From NCBI GenBank assembly GCA_900765705.1, contig CAAFSR010000399.1:1-5909 (forward strand): a stretch of 5,909 nucleotides of DNA, in the 5' to 3' direction. The notes below the pieces were generated by a model. It was not told the DNA's origin. It did no database searches and saw only the letters and a program-made list of their open reading frames with translations. Each line of letters starts with the position of its first letter. The first letter of the stretch is position 1. The DNA is from an uncultured Faecalibacterium sp. GTDB taxonomy: Bacteria > Bacillota > Clostridia > Oscillospirales > Ruminococcaceae. A program made the translations under genes and the position numbers. Below, in pieces: positions 1 to 5,711 of this stretch.

Positions 1-140
1 CAGACGGGGTGTATCAGTGGGGGCAGGAGCTTTCCGTCCGTCCGCAGGCGCTGCTGGCGGGCAAGCAGCTGCTGGTGCTGTGCGGCAACACGGTGCAGCG
101 GATCACCCCGCCGGAGCAAACGGCCTCCGGCGCGCAGTGA
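1..140 (+). CDS. 3' end of an unidentified gene (possible DUF5711-like/beta-propeller tail)
   Basis: A frame with its first complete codon at 3 stays open for 45 codons to a TGA at 138-140; the start lies outside the window. The tail reads as short alternating hydrophobic strands (the motif QLLVLCGNTVQRI is typical), followed by a polar Pro/Ala/Ser end (PPEQTASGAQ). That looks like the last strands of a beta-propeller or other beta-rich protein. I suspect a DUF5711-type protein because such genes can sit near cvpA genes in clostridia, but this is a weak guess from a 45-residue fragment. There is no terminator between its stop and cvpA 61 nt downstream, so it is probably the upstream member of the same operon. 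Coding is supported by the GC-rich third positions (ctg, gtg, cag, ggc, aac), which match the other genes. Certain: an open frame with matching codon bias. Uncertain: identity. Confidence 0.6.
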   Translation, partial: DGVYQWGQELSVRPQALLAGKQLLVLCGNTVQRITPPEQTASGAQ

Positions 141-201
141 CCGAGGGGGGAAACCGGTATTTTTGCGGGGAAAGAGATCTTTATAACAGGGAAAACAAGG
201 T

Positions 202-897
202 ATGTTCAAGAATCCGTCATTTCTTTTTGATATCCTATGTACGGTGGTATGGCTGGTGCTGATGGTACGCTACGCCCGCAAGGGCTTTCTGGCTTCCGTC
301 GTGCAGCTGTCCGGCAACTTTATCAGCCTGCTGGGCGCGCGGCAGCTCTCTGCCGCCTGCGCAGGCTGGGTGTTTGAAAATCTGCTGGCGGGGGGCTTCC
401 GTACCCAGATCGCCGCCCACCTTTCGGCAGACGGGGTGGTGAACCTTTCCGGCATTGCGCAGCAGTACGCGGGCTTTCTGCCGGAGAGCTTCCGCGCCTC
501 CATCGTGGCGGCGTGCGAGCGCAGCATCAATGCAGTGCTCACGGATAACGCCGTGGTGCTGGCCGATACCATCGTGGAAAAAGTGCTGCAGCCGCTGCTC
601 ACCCCGGTGATCATGCTGGTGCTGTTCTTTGTGTTCTACGCGGTGCTGCGGCTGCTGGTCAGTATGCTGGTCACCGTGCTGGGGCTGGTGAACAAGCTCC
701 CGGTCATTGGCACGGTGAACCGTGGCCTTGGCTGGCTGACCGGCGGCATGACCGCAATGCTGGACTTATACCTCGTGCTGTGCGTGGTGTGGGGGCTTGT
801 GGTCATCACCGGCGGCAACCTGAATGTGCTCAACGACACTGTAATGCGCAGCAGTCTTTACTATAAAGCGTTTAATATGTTCAACCCCTTTTTGTAA
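202..897 (+). CDS. CvpA family membrane protein
   Basis: This 231-residue integral membrane protein has the CvpA layout. An N-terminal helix (about residues 8-24) begins with the family-type Asp (D10). A Gly-Phe follows (G28-F29), then a second hydrophobic stretch (about 30-47). A soluble, amphipathic middle (about 50-130) precedes a long hydrophobic segment (about 132-163). The family-like turn NRGLGWLTGG (173-182) then leads into a last helix (about 183-203). The family is named for the E. coli protein needed for colicin V production; its molecular role in most bacteria is unknown. The ATG at 202 is preceded by a modest Shine-Dalgarno-like AGGGA (188-192) nine bases upstream. The closer AAGG (197-200) is too near to be useful. 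The next gene, a ClpE-like ATPase, starts 21 nt after the TAA with no terminator between, so the two are probably cotranscribed. No promoter was recognised at 141-201. Family call is good; function is not inferable. Confidence 0.85.
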   Translation: MFKNPSFLFDILCTVVWLVLMVRYARKGFLASVVQLSGNFISLLGARQLSAACAGWVFENLLAGGFRTQIAAHLSADGVVNLSGIAQQYAGFLPESFRASIVAACERSINAVLTDNAVVLADTIVEKVLQPLLTPVIMLVLFFVFYAVLRLLVSMLVTVLGLVNKLPVIGTVNRGLGWLTGGMTAMLDLYLVLCVVWGLVVITGGNLNVLNDTVMRSSLYYKAFNMFNPFL

Positions 898-918
898 CAG
901 GGGTGACAAGGAGGAACT

Positions 919-3228
919 ATGGTCTGTATTCGATGCCAGAAGCGTCCGGCGATCATCTTTATCCAGCGGATGGACAATGGTCAGATGAAGCAGGAGGGGT
1001 ACTGTCTGCACTGTGCCCGGGAGCTGCACATCAAGCCCGTGGACGATCTGATGAAACAATTCGGGATGTCGGAGCAGGATCTGGATAACATGGAAAACCG
1101 CATGGAGAGCATGATGGAGGAGCTGGGCGACTCTAACCCCCTTTCCATGCTGATGAATATGTCCGGCGGCGGTGAGGATGCCGACGCGGAGAACATGGAC
1201 GAGGATCTTGTGCCCGGCAGCAATGCCACCTTCCCGCTGGGCTTTACCGGCGCGGAAAAGCAGGACGGCGAAAAAAAGGCCGACCGCAAGAACGGCAAAA
1301 AGCCGCCCAAGCGCAAGTTTCTGGATACCTACTGCGAAAACCTGACCCGCAAGGCGCGGGAGGGCAAGCTGGATGATATCATCGGCCGCGACCGCGAAAT
1401 TTACCGCACCATCCAGATTCTGAGCCGCCGCCAGAAAAATAACCCCTGCCTGATCGGTGAAGCCGGTGTGGGCAAGACCGCCATCGCCGAGGGCATTGCC
1501 GAGCGCATTGCAAAGGGACAGGTGCCCATCGGCCTGCGGGATAAGGAGATCTTCCTGCTGGACCTCACCAGCCTTGTGGCAGGCACCCAGTTCCGCGGCC
1601 AGTTCGAGCAGCGGGTCAAGGGCTTGCTGAGCGAGGTGAAGGCGGCGGGCAACGTTATCCTGTTCATCGACGAGATCCACACCATCACCTCTGCGGGTGA
1701 GAGCGAGGGCGCCATGAACGCGGGCAACATCTTAAAGCCCGCCCTTTCCCGCGGCGAGATCCAGGTCATCGGTGCCACCACCTTTACCGAGTACCGCAAG
1801 TACATTGAAAAAGATCAGGCGCTGGAGCGCCGTTTCCAGCCCGTGCGGGTGGAAGAGCCCAGCGTAGCCGATACCCTTGCCGTGATGAACGGCATCAAGC
1901 GCTACTACGAGCAGCACCATCATGTGCAGGTGCCCGCCGAGGTGCTGTCGGCGGTGGTCACCCTGAGCGAGCGCTACATCACCGACCGTTTTCTGCCGGA
2001 TAAGGCCATCGACCTGCTGGACGAAGCCTGCGCCTGCTGCAATCTGGCGCACCCGGTCATCTCCGAGTATCTGGGGATGCAGAAGGAGCTGGACGCCCTG
2101 AAGCAGGAAGAAGCCGAGATGGAAAGCGCGGATGTGAACGAAGCCATCGACTACGAGCGCGTAGCCGAACGCAAGACCCGCATCGCCAAGCTGGAATCCG
2201 AGCTGCCCGCAAAGCAGGCCGCTGCCAGCGAAATTCAGGTGACCATGGACGATGTGGCCAAGGTCATCGAGCTGTGGACGGGCATCCCGGCGGTAAAAAT
2301 TCGCGAGACCGAGTTCGTCAAGCTGGCAGGGCTGGAAGCCGCTTTGAAAAAGAAGGTCATTGGGCAGGACGAGGCCGTGCATCTGGTAGCGCAGGCCATC
2401 AAGCGCAGCCGCGCCGACCTTTCCGGCCGCCGCCGTCCCGCAAGCTTCATCTTTGTGGGGCCCACCGGCGTGGGCAAGACCGAGCTGGTCAAGCAGCTGG
2501 CAGAACAGTTGTTCGATGGTCCTGACCCGCTTATCCGGCTGGACATGAGCGAGTATATGGAAAAATACGCGGTGTCCCGCATGATCGGTTCGCCTCCGGG
2601 CTATGTGGGCTACGAGGAAGCCGGTCAGCTCACCGAGAAGGTGCGCCGCCGTCCGTACAGCGTGGTGCTGTTTGACGAGATCGAAAAGGCACACCCGGAT
2701 GTAATGAACATTCTGCTGCAGATTCTGGACGAGGGCAAGATCAACGATGCGCAGGGACGCACGGTGGATTTTTCCAACACGGTCATCTGCATGACCTCCA
2801 ACGCCGGCAGCAGCGACCAGAGCGCGGGCAGCCTTGGCTTCAACAAGAGCGAGGCGCAGCGCAGCGAGGAAAAGACCCGCAAGGCGCTGGCACAGTTCCT
2901 GCGCCCGGAGTTCCTTGGCCGCGTGGATGAAGTGATCGCCTTCAAGCCCCTGACCGAGGACACCCTGCAGGGCATCGCCGCCCTGATGCTGGACGAGTAC
3001 AAGCCCGGCATGGAGGCCAAGGGCATTGCATACAGCTACACCCCGGCGGCGCTCAAGGCGCTGGTGCAAAAGAGTCAGGGCGGGCGCTTTGGCGCACGCG
3101 ACCTGCGCCGCACCATCCGCAAGGCGGTGGAGGACCCCGCCGCCGAGCGCCTCATCGACGGCACACTTGCTTCCGGCGGCACCCTTGTGGTGGATGCCGA
3201 TGAAAACGGCGAAGTTGTACTGAAATAA
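919..3228 (+). CDS. clpE: ClpE-like ATP-dependent Clp protease ATP-binding subunit
   Basis: This 769-residue cytoplasmic AAA+ unfoldase is expected to unfold proteins and feed them to ClpP. A four-Cys zinc finger (C3, C6, C29, C32) replaces the usual Clp N-domain repeats, which is the ClpE architecture. A Met-rich acidic then Lys-rich linker (about 33-134) follows. AAA-1 has Walker A GEAGVGKT (180-187), pore loop GTQFRG (222-227), Walker B ending D251-E252 and arginine fingers R304/R305. A short coiled coil (about 385-430) follows, not the long middle domain of ClpB. AAA-2 has Walker A GPTGVGKT (514-521), pore loop GYVG (561-564), Walker B D586-E587, arginine finger R668 and sensor-2 GAR (725-727). 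The LGF tripeptide at 639-641 is the ClpP-docking loop, so this is a protease partner rather than a disaggregase. The start is fixed by AGGAGG at 909-914, four bases before ATG. B. subtilis ClpE is about 700 residues; the excess here is mostly linker. Databases may label it ClpC or simply Clp ATPase. No CtsR or CIRCE repeats are visible upstream of the cvpA-clpE unit. Confidence 0.95.
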   Translation: MVCIRCQKRPAIIFIQRMDNGQMKQEGYCLHCARELHIKPVDDLMKQFGMSEQDLDNMENRMESMMEELGDSNPLSMLMNMSGGGEDADAENMDEDLVPGSNATFPLGFTGAEKQDGEKKADRKNGKKPPKRKFLDTYCENLTRKAREGKLDDIIGRDREIYRTIQILSRRQKNNPCLIGEAGVGKTAIAEGIAERIAKGQVPIGLRDKEIFLLDLTSLVAGTQFRGQFEQRVKGLLSEVKAAGNVILFIDEIHTITSAGESEGAMNAGNILKPALSRGEIQVIGATTFTEYRKYIEKDQALERRFQPVRVEEPSVADTLAVMNGIKRYYEQHHHVQVPAEVLSAVVTLSERYITDRFLPDKAIDLLDEACACCNLAHPVISEYLGMQKELDALKQEEAEMESADVNEAIDYERVAERKTRIAKLESELPAKQAAASEIQVTMDDVAKVIELWTGIPAVKIRETEFVKLAGLEAALKKKVIGQDEAVHLVAQAIKRSRADLSGRRRPASFIFVGPTGVGKTELVKQLAEQLFDGPDPLIRLDMSEYMEKYAVSRMIGSPPGYVGYEEAGQLTEKVRRRPYSVVLFDEIEKAHPDVMNILLQILDEGKINDAQGRTVDFSNTVICMTSNAGSSDQSAGSLGFNKSEAQRSEEKTRKALAQFLRPEFLGRVDEVIAFKPLTEDTLQGIAALMLDEYKPGMEAKGIAYSYTPAALKALVQKSQGGRFGARDLRRTIRKAVEDPAAERLIDGTLASGGTLVVDADENGEVVLK

Positions 3229-3240
3229 TCGTAACCGCAA

Positions 3241-3274
3241 AGCACCCCGGCTGGAAACAGCTGGGGTGCTTTTT
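3241..3274 (+). terminator. Intrinsic terminator after the cvpA-clpE unit
   Basis: Thirteen paired positions (3241-3253 with 3258-3270, including one G-T wobble) enclose a GAAA tetraloop at 3254-3257, a stable GNRA loop. A T run (3270-3274) follows at once. It lies 12 nt after the ClpE stop codon and closes that transcription unit, separating it from the promoter at 3308. Confidence 0.93.
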
Positions 3275-3307
3275 GTCTGCGCCTAAAAACTTTTTTGTAA
3301 TATATAC

Positions 3308-3336
3308 TTAACATTTAGAATGGTAAATGATACTAT
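3308..3336 (+). promoter_or_regulatory. Housekeeping-sigma promoter for the HTH/membrane protein cassette
   Basis: TTAACA at 3308-3313 is one base from the consensus -35. A 17-nt spacer leads to TACTAT at 3331-3336, preceded by an extended -10 TGA (3328-3330). The region is clearly more AT-rich than the flanking genes and lies just after a terminator. Transcription should begin near 3343, giving a leader of about 43 nt before the ATG at 3386. Confidence 0.75.
3312..3329. promoter_or_regulatory. Inverted repeat in the promoter spacer, candidate operator
   Basis: CATTTA (3312-3317) is repeated inverted as TAAATG (3324-3329) around a 6-nt centre. After one mismatched pair, two further pairs match (3310 with 3331 and 3309 with 3332). 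The dyad fills the -35/-10 spacer, so a bound dimer would block RNA polymerase. The Xre-type regulator encoded directly downstream is the obvious candidate ligand, giving negative autoregulation. The repeat is seen directly; its binding by the regulator is inference. Confidence 0.5.
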
Positions 3337-3373
3337 ATGTCCAGAAGATAAAACAAATGCAGACCCGGCAGGA

Positions 3374-3379
3374 AAGGAG
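3374..3379 (+). promoter_or_regulatory. Shine-Dalgarno site that sets the HTH regulator start
   Basis: AAGGAG lies six bases before the ATG at 3386. The frame is also open from an upstream ATG at 3320, but that codon lies inside the promoter, upstream of the predicted transcription start, and has no ribosome site. The shorter 65-residue product is therefore chosen. Confidence 0.85.
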
Positions 3380-3385
3380 CATACA

Positions 3386-3583
3386 ATGCCGAAGAACCTG
3401 AAATTAAAGGCCGCCCGTGCGGAAAAGGACATGACGCAAGGCGCGCTTGCCGAGGCGGCAGGGGTTTCGCGCCAGACTATCAACGCCATTGAAAAAGGGG
3501 AGTACAACCCCACCATCAACCTTTGCCGCAGTATCTGTAAAATTCTGGACAAGACATTGGATGAACTGTTCTGGGAGGAATGA
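3386..3583 (+). CDS. Small Xre-family helix-turn-helix transcriptional regulator
   Basis: This 65-residue protein is almost only a Cro/C1-type DNA-binding domain. Helix 1 holds LKLKAARAEKDMTQ (5-18). The helix-turn-helix follows: ALAEAAGVSRQTINAIEKG (20-38), with the recognition helix at about S28-I35. The characteristic turn EYNPTINLCRSICKIL (39-54) leads to the final LDELFWEE. The size and the ending are typical of the compact clostridial/bacillar Xre regulators that sit beside a small membrane protein gene. There is no sensor or ligand-binding domain, so any signal must come through the partner or through protein level. The membrane protein gene begins 3 nt after this stop, and its ribosome site lies inside the last codons here, indicating translational coupling. 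A dyad in its own promoter suggests autorepression. The family call is firm; target genes and signal are unknown. Confidence 0.93.
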   Translation: MPKNLKLKAARAEKDMTQGALAEAAGVSRQTINAIEKGEYNPTINLCRSICKILDKTLDELFWEE

Positions 3584-3586
3584 GTT

Positions 3587-4030
3587 ATGAAATTTTCACT
3601 GTACAGCAAGAAAAACCAGTTGGACGAGATGCAGGAGCAGACCCTGCGCAAAATTGAAAGCCATGGCTTCTGGCTGCTGTGGAGCAGCCTTCTGGCGGCG
3701 TGGATCGTGCAGGCGGTGTTCGGGGCTGCGGACAAGGCCGCCGGAGAGTGGGTCGTATTCATGATCGGCTGCATTTATATGGTTGTCGCGTGTCTGCGCA
3801 ATGGTCTGTGGGATCGCCACTTTTTGGATACGCCCCCGGCCAATGCCGTGTTTTCTCTGGTGGCTGCGGTGGCGGTTACGCTGATCAGCGGGTTTTCCTA
3901 TGGATACTGGGTCGGTGCCGCTTTTGCCGGTGTTTTTACCGGCATCCTGTGCTTTGCATTGCTGCAACTGTGCGCCGCTCTGGTACGCAAACGGCGCGAG
4001 CATCTGGATGACCCGAAGGACGGAGAATAA
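3587..4030 (+). CDS. Four-helix membrane protein, DUF6773-like
   Basis: This 147-residue inner-membrane protein starts with a charged cytoplasmic-looking segment (KKNQLDEMQEQTLRKIES, 8-25). Four hydrophobic stretches follow at about 28-46, 53-70, 86-102 and 108-133, and it ends in a Lys/Arg/Asp-rich tail (134-147). The positive-inside pattern (KK near the start, RKRR at 134-137) puts both ends in the cytoplasm. The N-terminal DEMQ...KIE...G.W pattern and the pairing with an Xre regulator match my recollection of the DUF6773 family, which has no known function. That name should be treated as moderate confidence. The start is supported by GGGAGGA (3573-3579) seven bases upstream, inside the end of the regulator gene. 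It may sense or respond to membrane state together with that regulator, but nothing in the sequence shows a substrate or catalytic residue. Confidence 0.85.
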   Translation: MKFSLYSKKNQLDEMQEQTLRKIESHGFWLLWSSLLAAWIVQAVFGAADKAAGEWVVFMIGCIYMVVACLRNGLWDRHFLDTPPANAVFSLVAAVAVTLISGFSYGYWVGAAFAGVFTGILCFALLQLCAALVRKRREHLDDPKDGE

Positions 4031-4036
4031 TATTAC

Positions 4037-4081
4037 GCAAAAGGGCTGCTGCACATCATTTGATGCAGCAGCCCCTTTTGC
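4037..4081. terminator. Hairpin terminator after the HTH/membrane protein cassette
   Basis: The arms 4037-4053 and 4064-4081 pair over 17 positions with a single bulged C in the right arm and a 10-nt loop. It starts 7 nt after the DUF6773-like stop codon. The outer arm is AAAA/TTTT, so the T tract is short (4076-4079) and partly inside the stem. The same is true on the opposite strand, so it could act in both directions. It is somewhat weaker in form than the other two downstream terminators. Confidence 0.75.
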
Positions 4082-4105
4082 ATGGGTGTATGATATTATC
4101 CCGCA

Positions 4106-4134
4106 TTGACAAAACTGCGCAGAATAAGTACAAT
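4106..4134 (+). promoter_or_regulatory. Near-consensus promoter of gltX
   Basis: A perfect TTGACA -35 (4106-4111), a 17-nt spacer and TACAAT (4129-4134, one base from consensus) predict a strong constitutive vegetative promoter. The start would be near 4141, with a leader of about 45 nt. This is too short for a T-box or other tRNA-sensing leader, so gltX is probably not attenuated here. An 8-bp palindrome CTGCGCAG (4115-4122) lies in the spacer and may be chance. Confidence 0.85.
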
Positions 4135-4170
4135 AAAACATAGCTATCCGCAAATTTTTTGCACGAGAAT

Positions 4171-4177
4171 AAAGGAG
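4171..4177 (+). promoter_or_regulatory. Shine-Dalgarno site that sets the gltX start
   Basis: AAAGGAG lies eight bases before the ATG at 4186. The frame is also open from a TTG at 4159, but no ribosome site fits it, and the extra nine residues precede the conserved GluRS N-terminus (VRTRFAPSPTG). The ATG start is chosen. Confidence 0.9.
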
Positions 4178-4185
4178 CGTTTTCT

Positions 4186-5655
4186 ATGCCGAGCAATAAA
4201 GTCCGCACCCGTTTTGCGCCGTCGCCTACGGGTTATATGCACGTTGGCAATCTGCGCACTGCCCTGTACACCTACCTGATGGCCAAGCACGAGGATGGCA
4301 CCTTCATCCTGCGCATCGAGGATACCGATCAGGGCCGCTATGTGGAGGGCGCTGTGGATGTTATCTACAACACCCTGCGGGAGACCGGCCTTTTGTGGGA
4401 CGAAGGCCCGGATATCGGCGGCCCCGTGGGCCCCTATGTGCAGAGCGAGCGCATGGGCATGTTCAAGCAGTATGCCGAGCAGCTGGTGGCAGAGGGCAAG
4501 GCCTATTACTGCTTCTGCACCGAGGAGCGCTTGGAGGCCCTGCACGCCGAGCAGCGCGCTGCCGGTGAGATGACCCACTATGACGGCTGCTGCCGCGAGC
4601 TGCCCAAGGAGGAAGTGGAAAAGCGCCTTGCCGCAGGCCAGCCCTACGTCATCCGCCAGAAGATCCCCCGGGAGGGCGTGACCGGCTTTGACGATGTGGT
4701 GTACGGCCACATCGAGGTGAACAACAGCGAGATGGACGACCAGATCCTGATCAAGACCGACGGGATGCCCACCTACAACTTTGCCAACGTGGTGGACGAC
4801 CACCTGATGGGCATTACCCACGTCATCCGCGGCAGCGAGTACCTGTCCTCCACCCCCAAATATAATCTGCTGTATCAGGCCTTCGGCTGGGACATCCCCA
4901 CCTATATCCACTGCCCGCCGGTGATGAAGGACGCGCAGAATAAGCTTTCCAAGCGCAACGGCGATGCCAGCTATCAGGATCTGGTGGCAAAGGGCTACCT
5001 GACCGAGGCGGTGCTGAACTATATCTGCCTGCTGGGCTGGAGCCCCCGCGGCGAGTACGCCGAGCAGGAGATCTTCTCCCTGCCGGAGCTGGTCAAAATC
5101 TGGTCGCCGGAGGGCATTTCCAAGTCCCCCGCCATCTTCGATCCCCTCAAACTGCGCGCCATCAATGCGGAGTATATCCGCCGCCTCAGCCCCGAGGAGT
5201 TCCAGAAAAAGGCCGAGCCGTGGATCGACAGCGCCGTGCACAGCGCCATCGACAAAAAGCTGCTGTGCGCAAACCTGCAGCCCCGGTGCGAGGTGCTGGG
5301 CGAGATCCCTGAGCAGCTGGATTTCTTTGACGCCATGCCGGAGTATGACGTGAGCCTGTACGCCAACAAAAAGCAAAAGACCACCCCGGAAACCGCCAAG
5401 GAGGCGCTGGAAGCCCTGCTGCCGGTGCTGGGCGACGAGACGCTGGATTTTGCAGACCGCGATGCCGTGTTCGATGCCTGCAAGGCAAAGGCTGAGCAGC
5501 TGGGCAAAAAGAACGGCTGGCTGCTCTACCCGCTGGGCATTGCCCTGTCCGGCAAGCAGCGCACCCCCGGCGGCGGCACCGACCTTGCCTGCATGATGGG
5601 CCGCGAAAAGACCCTGCAGCGCGTGCAGGATGCCATTGCAAAGCTGAACGGTTAA
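4186..5655 (+). CDS. gltX: Glutamyl-tRNA synthetase (GluRS)
   Basis: This 489-residue cytoplasmic class I aminoacyl-tRNA synthetase charges tRNA with glutamate using ATP; the length is normal for bacterial GluRS. The Rossmann catalytic domain opens with RFAPSPTGYMHVGN, whose HVGN (19-22) is the HIGH-class ATP site. The glutamate/ATP pocket motif LRIEDTDQ follows soon after. The signature KLSKR (253-257) is the KMSKS loop. A zinc-site-like pattern is seen in the insertion: C109-x-C111, then C136 after 24 residues. The E. coli fourth ligand position is Glu138 rather than His, so metal binding is uncertain. The C-terminal half (about 320-489) is the helical anticodon-binding domain, ending in TLQRVQDAIAKLNG. 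In many Firmicutes this enzyme also charges tRNA-Gln with Glu for later amidation by GatCAB; the sequence alone does not settle that. It is a single-gene unit between its own promoter and terminator. Confidence 0.97.
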   Translation: MPSNKVRTRFAPSPTGYMHVGNLRTALYTYLMAKHEDGTFILRIEDTDQGRYVEGAVDVIYNTLRETGLLWDEGPDIGGPVGPYVQSERMGMFKQYAEQLVAEGKAYYCFCTEERLEALHAEQRAAGEMTHYDGCCRELPKEEVEKRLAAGQPYVIRQKIPREGVTGFDDVVYGHIEVNNSEMDDQILIKTDGMPTYNFANVVDDHLMGITHVIRGSEYLSSTPKYNLLYQAFGWDIPTYIHCPPVMKDAQNKLSKRNGDASYQDLVAKGYLTEAVLNYICLLGWSPRGEYAEQEIFSLPELVKIWSPEGISKSPAIFDPLKLRAINAEYIRRLSPEEFQKKAEPWIDSAVHSAIDKKLLCANLQPRCEVLGEIPEQLDFFDAMPEYDVSLYANKKQKTTPETAKEALEALLPVLGDETLDFADRDAVFDACKAKAEQLGKKNGWLLYPLGIALSGKQRTPGGGTDLACMMGREKTLQRVQDAIAKLNG

Positions 5656-5673
5656 GTTTTACAAAATACCCCC

Positions 5674-5711
5674 AAAGCCCTGCGGCAAAATGACGGCCGC
5701 AGGGCTTTTTT
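5674..5711 (+). terminator. Intrinsic terminator of gltX
   Basis: Arms 5674-5686 and 5696-5708 pair over 13 positions (core GCCCTGCGGC with GCCGCAGGGC) around a 9-nt loop. Six Ts follow or close the stem (5706-5711). It lies 18 nt after the gltX stop codon. Confidence 0.93.

Noticed and set aside
137..165. Weak stem (ACCG with CGGT) followed by Ts after the first partial gene.
   Set aside because: Only four to five pairs with a 10-nt loop; not a credible terminator, so cotranscription with cvpA remains likely.
884..904. Five-base-pair hairpin over the cvpA stop codon (ACCCC with GGGGT).
   Set aside because: Too short, with an 11-nt loop and no T tract after it; unlikely to terminate transcription.
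1732..3240. Very long minus-strand open frame (502 codons) opposite the Clp ATPase, with a similar one at 766-1680.
   Set aside because: The + strand carries an unmistakable AAA+ protein; the antisense frame is open because of GC-rich third positions, and its translation is low-complexity Leu/His/Ala-rich with no recognisable domain.
4082..4185. T-box or other riboswitch upstream of gltX.
   Set aside because: The promoter at 4106-4134 leaves a leader of only about 45 nt, too short for a T-box, and no specifier or antiterminator structure is seen; only a small 5-bp hairpin (4150-4162) is present.
4144..5376. Minus-strand open frame of 410 codons opposite gltX.
   Set aside because: Shadow of gltX codon bias; no ribosome site or recognisable motifs, and the + strand product is a clear GluRS.
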